64,000 nucleotides of DNA from Myxococcota bacterium (GCA_022447545.1 JAKVBI010000010.1:186001-250000), one strand, 5' to 3'. Positions 1 through 9,284 are shown, numbered from the stretch's first letter. A program made the numbers and translations. Notes: generated by a model from the sequence alone, not told the origin.

Positions 1-1
1 G

Positions 2-529
2 ACCCTTTGCGCCAACGTGTTGTTGGCAAGCTTGTCCACCACGAACCTGATCGGAAATCTGCTCCATCGATTCCTGACCGATCGAAGTTTCGAAGAGTCA
101 CTGCGCGGCCGGCCGGAACTCGTTCCGGTGGCGGTCGAGGAGTCTCTGCGTCTCGAGCCCCCGGTGATGTTTCTCTTTCGCACCGCACGAATTGACACCG
201 AGATTTGTGGTGAGGTCATCGCGAAGGGGGAGCGGATCATCCTGGGAATCGCATCGGGGAATCGAGACGAGAGGGTCTACGAGCGCTCCGATGAGTTTCT
301 CCTGAACCGCGTCGATCCCGTCGAGCACCTGACTTTCGGTCCTGGGCCCCATTTGTGTCTGGGAAATCAGGTGGCTCGCATGGAGGCCCGGGTCGCGCTG
401 GAAACCGCCATGGAGCGCTTTCAGCCCGGTGGGTTGTCCACGGCACCGGGTTTCACCCTGCAACGGGTCCCCATGTTCCTCGAGTACGGCCCGGAACGTC
501 TCGACGCCATCGTCCAGTCCTCATCGTGA
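2..529 (+). CDS. Cytochrome P450, C-terminal part (5' end outside window)
   Basis: This is the C-terminal part of a haem-thiolate monooxygenase; the reading frame is open from base 2, so the N-terminus lies off the left edge. The K-helix ExxR motif is at about bases 140-151 (E-S-L-R). The Cys-ligand loop FGPGPHLCLG is at about 335-364, with the haem-ligating Cys codon at 356-358. No membrane anchor is visible, so a soluble bacterial class I P450 fed by ferredoxin is likely. No redox partner gene is in the window, and the substrate cannot be read from the sequence. It converges on the next gene with a 21-nt gap. Confidence 0.93.
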   Translation, partial: TLCANVLLASLSTTNLIGNLLHRFLTDRSFEESLRGRPELVPVAVEESLRLEPPVMFLFRTARIDTEICGEVIAKGERIILGIASGNRDERVYERSDEFLLNRVDPVEHLTFGPGPHLCLGNQVARMEARVALETAMERFQPGGLSTAPGFTLQRVPMFLEYGPERLDAIVQSSS

Positions 530-550
530 TACCGAGGGCTGAGGGTGGAC

Positions 551-2494
551 TCAGGAGGCGTCGTAATCGTTGTAGATGACGAAGTCTTCGGGTGGATCGA
601 GGACAGAGATGAAGGGCACCGGATCCTCGAGTTGGTGAACGGGCACGATTTCTCGCGGCGGATCCGTACGCAGGCTCTCGAGCCAGTGGAACTTGAGGGT
701 GATGGCACCGCGCTCCGGGACGACCTCGCGTAATTCGATGTGGTTCGGAGACACCGTCAATACACCGCGGCCCCGACTGAACCAATTCGGTTCGTCGTCC
801 ACTCGGAACAGTTGGAATTTGTCGAACGAGCCGACGGTGGTGACGTGGGGATGCCGTTCGAAGTACCGCTTGCCCACGGGGCTCCAGGCCAGGACCCAGC
901 GGACGTTGTAGGCGGTCATGTATTCCGACATCTCATCAAAGGGGGTTTGGCCGAGGCGCCGACCGCGAAACGTTCCCGCGATGAAGCGCAGATGGTTGTG
1001 GGTCAGCAATGCGTGGGGGGCGGGGCCTCCAGCCAGCGGGATTCCGGTTTTCATGGGGATCAGGGCCGGCAGGTGGGCGCCGTAGTAGCGGTGAGAGAGG
1101 CGATCGGTCTCCTCGTGAAGCAGTCTTCCCCGAGTGTCGGCTCGTTGGCCGAGCCATCGAATGAGGCCATGGCCGAGGTGCTCGGTCTGGTTGCGGTTCT
1201 GTAGTTCGGGAATCGAGTAGGGCCTCCAGACGCGTTGCGGCAGCCCGAGCGCGATTCCTGCCGCGAGCAGTGCGCCGGCGACGCCCACGGTTGCCCATCG
1301 GGGTCGCGTTACACGACTCCCGATGGGCAACCGTGGGTGGAGCCAGGCGACGCTGGCCCGGCCGGCTACGGCCAGGCTGTGGGCCGCAGGGAAGAAGAGC
1401 GTCAGCCCGAGGGGCAGAGTGATACGTGCCGGACCCACCGCGGAAAGGCCAAGAGGTTCGCCATAGAAGGCCAGGGCGAAAAGAAAGACGATCTGGGCTC
1501 CGAACAGTTGTGCCAGGTCCCGGCGGCCTTCCCGTGCCCATAGCACCAGACCCAGGGTTCCGAGAACCGGGGGCAGGAGTGAAATCGCGGCCGGGGTCGG
1601 CACGGTGACGCGAAGAGGCGCCAGCCAGCCGCCGGCCGGGGCGAAGTGGTCGCGACCGCCTTCGCTGTAGAAGTCGCTCATTTCCGCGTAGTGGCCGTAG
1701 CGGAGTAAACCCTCGAGCCAGAACCCGTTGAGCGCCAAGGTCGTTCCGATCACGGCCCAGAGGCCAAGGTGGATCTGCGGTCTCAATTGCCGAAAACGGG
1801 TGAAGTAGAGCACGACCAGCGGAGCGATCAGCAACACCCCGGCCGTCAGATGGCACAGGAACAGCACAGCCGTGAGGCCCACCAGTTGCAGGAAGGCGCT
1901 CCCCCCACCTTCCAGGGCGAACCGCCGAGCCGCCGCGATCACGACCAGGGACAGGGAGGCCGCAAAAACGAACGGGACCATGCCCGCGGCTTCCATGATG
2001 CTGTAGTAGCCCGCGATGGGAACGAACAGGTTCGGGGCGACGGCGAAGGCGGTGACCCAGGTCTGCTCGAGGGGCGAGAGCCCCCAGAGTCGGGCCGCCC
2101 ACCAGGCCAGGAGCGGCAGGGAGAGCAGCAAAACGAACACCGTCATGTTGAAGGCGGTGGCCGGATGGATTCCCAGCCCGCGTACGAGAACCAACAGAGA
2201 GACCTCGTAGATCTTGCTGCTGGGGTAGTAGAGGGGCATTTTTACGTAGCCCGCCATGAAGTTCGGGTCGTAGCCCCAGGTGGAGCCGGCTTCGGCCAGG
2301 AACCCACTGCCGAGCAGCCCGTAGTAGTACTGGAGCGCGTAATCGTCGAAGGCGATGGCTTTCGGAGCTTCGGGCGAGGGGCTCGTGGGGAGGCGCTCGG
2401 AACCCAGGAATTCGAGGGTGCTCGCAACCCAGAACCCCCACAAGGCAACCCCCAGGAGCCAACACGCCCGACGAGTTTGGGTGGGCGAGCTCAC
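551..2494 (-). CDS. Large polytopic membrane protein, GT-C-like
   Basis: A 647-residue protein with an N-terminal hydrophobic segment, an Asp-Asp-Tyr (50-52) in the first extracytoplasmic loop, roughly ten further hydrophobic helices and a soluble C-terminal third. This layout, with acidic residues in loop 1, fits GT-C glycosyltransferases or the related membrane proteins annotated as PTPS-related. The start is GTG, sharing GTGA with the stop of the upstream gene, so the two are almost certainly translationally coupled. It is less similar to the three other GT-C-like proteins nearby than those are to each other. The coding sequence carries a perfect 19-bp inverted repeat at 1284-1337. Family assignment is an inference from topology. 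Confidence 0.8.
   Translation of the reverse strand: MSSPTQTRRACWLLGVALWGFWVASTLEFLGSERLPTSPSPEAPKAIAFDDYALQYYYGLLGSGFLAEAGSTWGYDPNFMAGYVKMPLYYPSSKIYEVSLLVLVRGLGIHPATAFNMTVFVLLLSLPLLAWWAARLWGLSPLEQTWVTAFAVAPNLFVPIAGYYSIMEAAGMVPFVFAASLSLVVIAAARRFALEGGGSAFLQLVGLTAVLFLCHLTAGVLLIAPLVVLYFTRFRQLRPQIHLGLWAVIGTTLALNGFWLEGLLRYGHYAEMSDFYSEGGRDHFAPAGGWLAPLRVTVPTPAAISLLPPVLGTLGLVLWAREGRRDLAQLFGAQIVFLFALAFYGEPLGLSAVGPARITLPLGLTLFFPAAHSLAVAGRASVAWLHPRLPIGSRVTRPRWATVGVAGALLAAGIALGLPQRVWRPYSIPELQNRNQTEHLGHGLIRWLGQRADTRGRLLHEETDRLSHRYYGAHLPALIPMKTGIPLAGGPAPHALLTHNHLRFIAGTFRGRRLGQTPFDEMSEYMTAYNVRWVLAWSPVGKRYFERHPHVTTVGSFDKFQLFRVDDEPNWFSRGRGVLTVSPNHIELREVVPERGAITLKFHWLESLRTDPPREIVPVHQLEDPVPFISVLDPPEDFVIYNDYDAS
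1284..1337. repeat. Perfect 19-bp inverted repeat with 16-nt loop, inside a coding sequence
   Basis: Bases 1284-1302 (CCCACGGTTGCCCATCGGG) are the exact reverse complement of 1319-1337, separated by 16 nt. The repeat lies wholly inside the minus-strand polytopic protein gene and codes in frame on both arms. RNA or single-stranded DNA could form a 19-bp GC-rich hairpin here. No T-run follows, so it is not a standard terminator. Confidence 0.9.
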
Positions 2495-4413
2495 GTCTTC
2501 TTCCGCCAGAGGGAATACATCCCTACGCGATACTCGACCCGGTAGTGCTTCTCGACGTAGCGATAGAGTTCCGGATAGGCCTGCCGAATTGCGTCGGATG
2601 CAAAATCGTGCTTTTCGATCACGATTGCATCGGGGTGTTCGGCGAGGAGATCGATGAGCGTCTCGGGGGGCATTCGCTCCCTGTATTCATCGGGCAGGAA
2701 GTTCCATCCGTAAAGGAACAGGTAGTAGGTGAAATCCGAGAATAGATCCGGCCGATCGCTCAGGACGTGAAACAGGTATTCGTTGGTCAGTAGTGCGACG
2801 GGGGTGCCGTCGTCGGTGGTGCGCCGAACGCGATCGATCATCCACTCGAAAGCAGTCAGGTTCTGGGCTTCGCGCAGTTTCTGATGCGGGTGGATGCCTC
2901 GAACCCCATCGATGCGCAGGGCGTGATCCGGACTGCGGGTGTCGGCCTTCCGGAGGCTGTCGACGAACGAGTGAATGCCGAGCCCCAGCGGGAGCAGGGC
3001 GACCCAGGCCATTGCCAGTCTTTTGGGGCCGCCTTCGGGGCTCGTTCCGGCCAGACGTACCCACTGGTGCAATAGCAGGGCGAGTACGGGCGTGAGAGTT
3101 CCGAGCATGAGAAACACGTTGAAGCTGGCCCGGGGGAAGATCTGGAACGTCATCATCGTTTGGAAGCCGAGGGCGGCGACAAGCGGTACATACGCGCTCG
3201 CTTCCACCTCGGCGGAGCGCGGTCCGAGCAAACGCCAGGTCAGTAGGGTCAGGGCCAGACTGGCGATGATCACAGGCAGGCCGCTGCTGATCAGCGAGGC
3301 CAAAACGCTGGTTTCGACCCAGCTCGGCATGGTCGCGATCACGGCCCCCAGACACGCGGCCCCGCCAACAAACCCGACAGCGCCCAGCGCCCATTTTCGA
3401 CCGGTCCACCACAACCCCCCGGACACCAGGGCGATGAGGCCGCCGAGCAGGCCCAGAGATCCCGTGGGCGGTCGTTCGACGGCCAAGTCGTAATTCTCGA
3501 GATGGGAGGGAAAGACGAACATCTCGTATGCGAGGCGTCCCAGAGATCCTGCATGCGCGTAGGCGAGCGCCACGAGGGCGGGTAGCAGCAAGCTCCCCAG
3601 CACGAAGATCGAGAGGGGCAGGAGGCCCCGTGTTAGGGCGACTCGGCCGTTGCCGCTGCGAGCGAAGCGCAGGCCGACAATGAGAACGAGGGCGTGGAAG
3701 GGCAGGAAGTGAACGAGGTAGCCCACGAGGGACAGGCGCGGGAAGAAGGGCACGACCAGCACGACGCCGAGTAGCAGCCAGAGGCCCAGGATCCCTCGGT
3801 TCCATCTGTCTCCTTGCGTCCCGGTCGTCGGGTGTTCCGACCGCAGCATGGCACTTGCGATCAGAGCCATTGCGAGTCCGTAGACGATCATCGCTCCCAG
3901 GGATTGTTTGAAGGCGATTCCGCTACCCGCGGCAACTCCGGCGATGAAGAGCCAGCCACGGGACTCCCTCGCCAGGCCAACCATCAGGCACCACAGCGCG
4001 CCCATGCCGAGGGGAATCGTATAGAGGGCCGCATAGGGGGTATTGAGGTTCCAGATGATCCGTCCCCAATAGACTGCGGCCAATAGGGCGGCCATCACTG
4101 CAAAGGAACGGGGTGCCAATTGTCGTGCGATCAGGTACGCGAGGACCACGGCCAGCGCACGGATCCCGGCGATCATCCACCGCACACCCAGGATCTCTTG
4201 GTCGGCGAGCTCGTAGGCGACGGCTGTGATGGCGTACACGCCGGGTCCGTAGAGGGCGACGAAGTCGTGGTGGGGGATCTGTCCCTCGGCGACGCGCGCC
4301 GTGTTGTAGTAGAGGTACCCTTCATCGCGCAGATCGAGGGTGCGGTCGAGAGTGAATCCGAAGTACGTCAGAGAGCCGACGAACAGGATCCCCGCCACCA
4401 GGGCGTCACGCAT
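2491..4413 (-). CDS. Polytopic GT-C-like glycosyltransferase family protein
   Basis: A 640-residue membrane protein. Residues about 5-22 form the first membrane helix, followed by Asp-Glu-Gly (30-32) and a loop resembling that of the two plus-strand paralogues (acidic pair, Asn-Thr/Ala, then Gly-x-x-x-x-x-x-Asp). About ten more hydrophobic helices follow, then a soluble C-terminal domain. Acidic residues in loop 1 are the usual catalytic feature of GT-C enzymes that use polyprenyl-phosphate sugars. The frame stays open far upstream into the divergent gene; ATG at 4413 is chosen because it directly precedes the first helix. No good Shine-Dalgarno is visible. It is first in a two-gene operon with the 551-2494 gene. 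Confidence 0.8.
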   Translation of the reverse strand: MRDALVAGILFVGSLTYFGFTLDRTLDLRDEGYLYYNTARVAEGQIPHHDFVALYGPGVYAITAVAYELADQEILGVRWMIAGIRALAVVLAYLIARQLAPRSFAVMAALLAAVYWGRIIWNLNTPYAALYTIPLGMGALWCLMVGLARESRGWLFIAGVAAGSGIAFKQSLGAMIVYGLAMALIASAMLRSEHPTTGTQGDRWNRGILGLWLLLGVVLVVPFFPRLSLVGYLVHFLPFHALVLIVGLRFARSGNGRVALTRGLLPLSIFVLGSLLLPALVALAYAHAGSLGRLAYEMFVFPSHLENYDLAVERPPTGSLGLLGGLIALVSGGLWWTGRKWALGAVGFVGGAACLGAVIATMPSWVETSVLASLISSGLPVIIASLALTLLTWRLLGPRSAEVEASAYVPLVAALGFQTMMTFQIFPRASFNVFLMLGTLTPVLALLLHQWVRLAGTSPEGGPKRLAMAWVALLPLGLGIHSFVDSLRKADTRSPDHALRIDGVRGIHPHQKLREAQNLTAFEWMIDRVRRTTDDGTPVALLTNEYLFHVLSDRPDLFSDFTYYLFLYGWNFLPDEYRERMPPETLIDLLAEHPDAIVIEKHDFASDAIRQAYPELYRYVEKHYRVEYRVGMYSLWRKKT

Positions 4414-4554
4414 TCGATGGGGAGGGGGAGAGGTGTCGGTTCGACGCGTTTGGCTCACCTGTTCGCTTTCGATGACTTTGGGGATCGAAGACGAGCTCGC
4501 GCTGGCAGGGGGTCGGGACACGCGCGGGGGAAAGGTGGCGATCCCGATTGGCGC

Positions 4555-4572
4555 AGGCTTGCAGCCTAGGAT
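4555..4572 (+). promoter_or_regulatory. Candidate promoter region of the divergent GT-C genes
   Basis: A short hairpin (AGGCT-TGC-AGCCT, 4555-4567) runs into a TAGGAT box at 4567-4572, about 18 nt before the GTG at 4591. The 177-bp divergent gap also has a TTCGAT/ATCGAA inverted repeat at 4468-4489. These are only motif-level observations. Confidence 0.25.
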
Positions 4573-4590
4573 ACTGGAATAAGGCGTGGG

Positions 4591-6348
4591 GTGGAGGCCG
4601 TGAAGCCGATCGAGCGGGGGATTGGGGGCTGGTTTCAGCCTCGTGTCATGGGCGTCGTCCTCATGGCGTCCTGTCTCGCGTTGTGCTTTTGGCTGGCGGA
4701 CCGGGACGTTCCCCCCAATGACGAGGGGGCGCTTCTCACCAACGCGGCCAAGCTGTTGGACGGGAAGATCTTCTATCGCGACATCGATGCCTACCCTCTG
4801 CCGGGAGCCGCGTACGGCTTGGCGCTCGCCATGGGAGTGTTCGGGGAGCAGGTGGCGGTGGCTCGGACGCTGGCGGCGCTGGTCTTTTGTGGGATGGTTG
4901 CGTGCCTCTACGTCGCCGCTCTCGCGGTGGTCGAGCCCCGTCGCGCTGCCTGGTTCGGGTTGTCCCTGCTGAGCTTGAAGGCCATCGCCTGGCCGGCTTT
5001 CACCGCTTACATCTACGCCGATGTCGCCCTGGCCGCGACTTGCTTGACGGTGTGCTGCCTGCTGGGCCGGGGATCCGAGCCAAGGCTGTGGCGGATCGGA
5101 TGGGCGGGGCTTGGCGTCGGGGTCGCCGTGGCGACCAAACAGAGCCTTGGGTTGTACGCCGGCGCGGTGGCCGTGGCGATTCTCGCCTGGCCTGGTCTCG
5201 TGGGCCGCAGAGATGCGGACGGCTGGAGGGTTCGGGGTCGGCAATTGGCGGTGCTGGGACTCGGCGCGAGTGTGCCCATGGTGCCGCTACTGGGTTATTT
5301 CGCGTTTCAGGGGCTGCTCGATGAGTTGGTGTTCAGCGCGTTGGTGCGTCCCTTCACCGGCTACCTGCCCACCAGTTCGATCGCGTTTTCGGCACCCCTG
5401 CGTTGGTGGGAACTGGGGGACCTGAGCGGGCTCGAGGGGTTTCCCTATCACGTCTCCCCGCTGTGGGTGCTGCTGACGCGCGGGGACCTGCCCGCCAATG
5501 CGTGGACCTGGTCGCTGGCGGAGGTCTTCTCTCGGACCCTCTATACCGTCCTCCCCGTGATCTTCTTGCTGGCGGCTGTGCGTGGGGTCCGGGATTGGCG
5601 CACTTCGCCAGGAGCGGGCGAGGCGGCAGCGGCGGGAGCAGCGGTTGGAACGGGGTTGGATCCCCGAGAATGGAGGGCGCGACGCAATGAGCTGGCTCTA
5701 TTTGCCGGCGCGGCGCTTCTTTCGGCGTTTCCGCGAGCGGATTTTTACCATGTGATCAGCGTGTATGCGCTCCCCTGGCTTCTCGCCTTCGCGCTCGGAG
5801 AGCGAAATGCTCCCTCGCTGGCGCGCCGTCGTACCGAGGCCGTGGGGGTGAGTGTGTTGTTGCTGGCGAGTCTTGCCCTGTTGGTCCAATACGACGCACA
5901 GCTGCGTCACACGCTTCGGCTGGAGCGTGCGGAGTTGAAGGTGGCTCCTGGCGTCGCGTGGATCGGAGCGTTGACTCGTGGCCTGCGCGAGGAGGTGCCC
6001 GAGGGTGAGCCGATTTTCGTTTATGGGCACGAGGCCTATTACTACTTTCTGGCCGACCGTTACTTCGATTGGCCCTTTCCTCAGTTGTACCCTGGACAGA
6101 TCGGGGAGGCGGGTGGACGTGCGATCCGCGATCGTTTGCGTGACGAGCCTCCCCGGCGCGTGGTGAGGGGAATCCAGAGTTGGCCGGGATTGCCCCCGAT
6201 GGCCCGTTATGCGGAGGTTCTGGACCCCTACATGCGGCGAAATTTCGTGCAGGATCCGCGCTTCTTCGCCCGGCACCCGCCCGCGGTGGGCCGTCCCCCG
6301 CCCGCGTCCTTCGCCGCCGTCCTCGTGCCGAGGGGCCGCCGTGAGTGA
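4591..6348 (+). CDS. Polytopic GT-C-like protein, tandem paralogue A
   Basis: A 585-residue membrane protein. After the first helix (about 20-36) comes DEGALLTNA (44-52), then FYRDIDAYPLPGA, both nearly repeated in the next gene. About ten further helices follow. The soluble C-terminal part contains YGHEAYYYFLADRY and QLYPGQ, also shared with the neighbour. The Asp/Glu pair in the first extracytoplasmic loop fits GT-C catalysis at the outer face of the inner membrane. The GTG start at 4591 is the first in frame and follows a GGCGTGGG stretch. It overlaps the next gene by 8 nt, so both belong to one operon. Sugar donor and acceptor are unknown. Confidence 0.82.
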   Translation: MEAVKPIERGIGGWFQPRVMGVVLMASCLALCFWLADRDVPPNDEGALLTNAAKLLDGKIFYRDIDAYPLPGAAYGLALAMGVFGEQVAVARTLAALVFCGMVACLYVAALAVVEPRRAAWFGLSLLSLKAIAWPAFTAYIYADVALAATCLTVCCLLGRGSEPRLWRIGWAGLGVGVAVATKQSLGLYAGAVAVAILAWPGLVGRRDADGWRVRGRQLAVLGLGASVPMVPLLGYFAFQGLLDELVFSALVRPFTGYLPTSSIAFSAPLRWWELGDLSGLEGFPYHVSPLWVLLTRGDLPANAWTWSLAEVFSRTLYTVLPVIFLLAAVRGVRDWRTSPGAGEAAAAGAAVGTGLDPREWRARRNELALFAGAALLSAFPRADFYHVISVYALPWLLAFALGERNAPSLARRRTEAVGVSVLLLASLALLVQYDAQLRHTLRLERAELKVAPGVAWIGALTRGLREEVPEGEPIFVYGHEAYYYFLADRYFDWPFPQLYPGQIGEAGGRAIRDRLRDEPPRRVVRGIQSWPGLPPMARYAEVLDPYMRRNFVQDPRFFARHPPAVGRPPPASFAAVLVPRGRRE

Positions 6349-8047
6349 ACCCTCTGCAAGCGGTGGGGGGGCGGCTTGGGTTCACCCAGGGTCGTTCGGC
6401 ATCGCCTTGTTCGGAGCTTGGCTCGGGCTATCGGTGTGGATGGCGGATGGGGGACTCCCGGCGGACGACGAGGGGGCGCTCCTGACCAACGCTGTGCGGA
6501 TTCTGAACGGCGACGTCTACTACCGCGACCTGGACGCCTACCCCCTCCCGGGCGCCACCTATCTGCTGGCAGCTGCCATGGCGGGCGCCGGCCCGAGTGT
6601 GGAGGTGGCGCGGGTGCTGGCGATGGTCGCCTCGACGGCGCTCGTGCTCTCCCTCTATCTCCTGGCGCTCGGGGTACTGGGGCCAAGGCGTGCGGCGGTG
6701 TTTGGGGGCTGCCTGCTGTGTTTCAAGTTTCTCGCCTGGCCAGCCTTCACCGCCTACATGTACGGGGACATCGCTTTGAGCCTCGCCAGCGCGGCGGTGC
6801 TCCTATTGATGGGGGGAACTCCGACTCGCCTTGGCCAGCCGACGACCGCTCGCTGGTTCGCGGCGGGGCTGTGCGTCGGTGCGGCGACCACCGCGAAACA
6901 GAATCTGGGCCTCTATGTGGCTCTGGCTCTGGGCGTGGTGTCCCTGTGGAAGTTGACGGAGCCTGAGGGAGGGAGGTGGCGGCGATTCCGAGCCTTCGTT
7001 TTGGGGGTGGGCGTGCCGCTTGGTTTCGGGGCGGCTTATTTTGCGAGCCAGGGGGTCTTGGGGAATCTGCTCCACAGTTCGCTGATCCGACCCTTCACCG
7101 ACTATTTGCCGAACAGTGGCGTTTCATTCCTGGAACCGCTCCGATTCTGGCGATGGGGGTCGCTCGGTGGCGATTCGGCGATTCATTACTTCTCCGGACC
7201 TTTTCTGTTGGTCATGGGTCGCTGGGGCGCACGCCTGGGGGAGTTCGCGCCCTGGGGAATGGGTGTGGCCGAGGCGTTTACTCGATTCGTCTATGCGTCG
7301 ATTCCCACGATTCTGGGGCTGGCGGTCTGGCGCGGATTCCGGGAGTGGCGGACCGGAGCCTGGTGCGTCTCGTCCATGCGAAGCGTTGCTCTGGCGCTCG
7401 TGTCCGCCGCCGGGGTGGCGTCGGCGTTTCCGCGTGCCGATTTCTATCACGTGATTGGCGTCTACCCGTGGGTGGTGTTGGTGGGGTTCGATCTTTGTCG
7501 AGGCGCTGGCCTGGGGCGACAGCGTTGGCTCCTCCGTGTGGCCGTGGCTTCGATCGCGGCCCTCGTGCTCGGCAGCGCCATCGTGAGCTGGGCTCATCAG
7601 CGGGCCTTCTCGGTCGAACTGGAGTTGCCTCGGGCGAGTTTGCGTGTGTCTCCCGCCTCTTCGTGGGTGGAATCGGTGGTTCGTTTCGTCGAGACTGAGG
7701 TCCCGCCGGGGCGGCCGCTGTTCGTCTACGGTCATGAGGCGACCTTCTACTTTCTTGCGGATCGATATTCTCCGTGGGCTTTTGCGCAACTCTATCCAGG
7801 CCAGGAGGGTGCCCGGCAGGGCGGAGAATTGGCGGAGTTGCTCGACCGCGATCCGCCCGAGTGGGTCATTCGGGGCCAGGCGGGAGATCCGCCTCTACCC
7901 GAATACACGCGGGAATTGGCGCTGTGGGTACGACGGAACTACATCCCCACGCCCGCGCCCTTTGAGGCGTTTCCGCCAGTCGCCGGTCGTCCGCCCCCGG
8001 CCTGGCAGGCGCAGGTCTTCACACGTCGTTCCCCAGTCGTGCAATAG
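6341..8047 (+). CDS. Polytopic GT-C-like protein, tandem paralogue B
   Basis: A 568-residue paralogue of the preceding gene. It has the same first loop (DDEGALLTNA, about 42-51), the YRDLDAYPLPGA segment, a similar helix pattern, and the C-terminal YGHEATFYFLADRY and QLYPGQ blocks. The open frame extends upstream inside its neighbour; the GTG at 6341, overlapping the neighbour's stop by 8 nt, gives lengths and N-termini that match between the paralogues. A run of seven G (6365-6371) falls at codons 9-11. The pair probably arose by tandem duplication and may add successive or alternative sugars to the same lipid-linked glycan; this is inference. Confidence 0.82.
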   Translation: MSEPSASGGGAAWVHPGSFGIALFGAWLGLSVWMADGGLPADDEGALLTNAVRILNGDVYYRDLDAYPLPGATYLLAAAMAGAGPSVEVARVLAMVASTALVLSLYLLALGVLGPRRAAVFGGCLLCFKFLAWPAFTAYMYGDIALSLASAAVLLLMGGTPTRLGQPTTARWFAAGLCVGAATTAKQNLGLYVALALGVVSLWKLTEPEGGRWRRFRAFVLGVGVPLGFGAAYFASQGVLGNLLHSSLIRPFTDYLPNSGVSFLEPLRFWRWGSLGGDSAIHYFSGPFLLVMGRWGARLGEFAPWGMGVAEAFTRFVYASIPTILGLAVWRGFREWRTGAWCVSSMRSVALALVSAAGVASAFPRADFYHVIGVYPWVVLVGFDLCRGAGLGRQRWLLRVAVASIAALVLGSAIVSWAHQRAFSVELELPRASLRVSPASSWVESVVRFVETEVPPGRPLFVYGHEATFYFLADRYSPWAFAQLYPGQEGARQGGELAELLDRDPPEWVIRGQAGDPPLPEYTRELALWVRRNYIPTPAPFEAFPPVAGRPPPAWQAQVFTRRSPVVQ

Positions 8048-8087
8048 ACGATCTGGCCGTGGGGTCCGGCGGGGCCGTGTTCGGCGG

Positions 8088-9233
8088 TCAGGTGGCCAAT
8101 CGCGAGAGTTGTGCGGTGGCCGATCCGCGTTTGGCGATCATTCGGCACAACCGGTTGCCCAGCCGAATCGCGGGGCGCTCGATCAGGGGGTAGCTCACCG
8201 CTGCGGCGCCAAAGGTGAGCAGGAAGACCGAGGCCACGTAGGCAACCGCATCGAAGGCACTCAGGGGCGCTGTGAGCGTGCGAGAGCAGAGAATCATGAT
8301 CGGGTAGTGAAGAAGGTAGAAGCTGTAGGAGATACGTCCTCCATAGGCCAGCAGCGGGCGCGAAAGCAGGCGTTCGACGGGCGGACAGTAGAGGGCCGTG
8401 CACAGGAGGATCGATCCGCCCAGTGCCGAGACGATGAATCCCGACGGTGCATAGACGAAACCCGGCTCGAACACGAGATCGAACAGCCAGGGCGCGGCAA
8501 AGGTGAACAACCCCAACCCGACCGCCAGGGGGCCCGCTCCCCAGGGCAGTCGGCGGGCCCAGTCCGCCAGGCGGGTTCTTTCCTGGTGGATGGCGACGCC
8601 CAGAGCGAAGAAGAGCGCGTAGTCGAGGGGGTTCCAGAGCTCCGTGGTTCCCAGCAGCACGAACAGAGAAAGCCCAACGATCACAGACCAGTGGCTTCGA
8701 TGTGTGACCCAGAGCATGAGGGGTAGCAGGAAGGAGTAATGCATTTCGATGGTGAGCGTCCAGGCCGGGCCCAATTGGTATTCGGCATAGCTTGGGTACA
8801 AGAAGTAGGGGGCGAGTTCCGCGAAGGACAGATGGACCGCGGCACGCTGGATGAGGTAGCTGGTGACGGCGCCGTGGTTCTGCGTGGTGTCGTAGAGGAA
8901 GCTCATGGCCCAGGCTAGGAGCAGGGCGTAGACGTAGGGCGGGTGGATGCGAAGGATGCGACGGGTATAGAACTGTGCGAGATCGGTGAGTTGACCGATC
9001 CGACCGGCAGAACCCGCCAGCACGAAGCCACTCAGGATGAAGAACAGGTGAACGGCCCCGTAGCCGTTGATGAAAACCGTCAGAGGTCCCGATCGCACCA
9101 GTTTCTCGAAGTCCGCAGGCAGGGCGATGACGTTGAAGCAGTGGCCCAGGAGTACCACGGCTGCGGCGAGGAACCGCAGCCCGTCGAGGGCGAGCAGGTG
9201 ATTTTCGGATCGTGGTGTCTCGGGTTTGGCCAT
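8088..9233 (-). CDS. Acyltransferase-3 (OafA/YrhL-type) membrane protein
   Basis: A 381-residue member of the acyltransferase-3 family, which moves acetyl or other acyl groups across the inner membrane onto sugars of surface glycans. The N-terminus shows the family signature LDGLRFLAAAVVLLGH (about 14-29) with the conserved His, followed by FFILSGFVL and about ten membrane helices. There is no C-terminal SGNH domain, so it is the membrane-only form. ATG at 9233 follows CGGGAG at a short spacing. It converges on the GT-C paralogue with a 40-nt gap. Its place among glycan genes supports O-acylation of that glycan. Confidence 0.9.
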   Translation of the reverse strand: MAKPETPRSENHLLALDGLRFLAAAVVLLGHCFNVIALPADFEKLVRSGPLTVFINGYGAVHLFFILSGFVLAGSAGRIGQLTDLAQFYTRRILRIHPPYVYALLLAWAMSFLYDTTQNHGAVTSYLIQRAAVHLSFAELAPYFLYPSYAEYQLGPAWTLTIEMHYSFLLPLMLWVTHRSHWSVIVGLSLFVLLGTTELWNPLDYALFFALGVAIHQERTRLADWARRLPWGAGPLAVGLGLFTFAAPWLFDLVFEPGFVYAPSGFIVSALGGSILLCTALYCPPVERLLSRPLLAYGGRISYSFYLLHYPIMILCSRTLTAPLSAFDAVAYVASVFLLTFGAAAVSYPLIERPAIRLGNRLCRMIAKRGSATAQLSRLAT

Positions 9234-9284
9234 GGGCTCCCGAGTGGATAGCGAATCGGCGGAAACGGGGGGACCCGCTCGAGG

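Noticed and set aside
936-2465. Long minus-strand open frame inside the polytopic protein gene
   Set aside because: It is Arg/Pro-rich, overlaps the well-supported frame and shows no membrane or enzyme motifs; high GC makes such shadows common.
4414-5244. Upstream extension of the 2491-4413 open frame (to 5244)
   Set aside because: It lies antisense over the divergent GT-C paralogue, has no hydrophobic or domain signal and is Arg/Pro/Gly-rich, as expected for a shadow frame.
8048-8087. Terminator between the convergent GT-C and acyltransferase genes
   Set aside because: Only short complementary segments with a long loop are present and there is no T-run.
7644-8726. Long plus-strand frame across the convergent gene pair
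   Set aside because: It crosses the end of one real gene and the body of the acyltransferase, without a ribosome site or recognisable domain.
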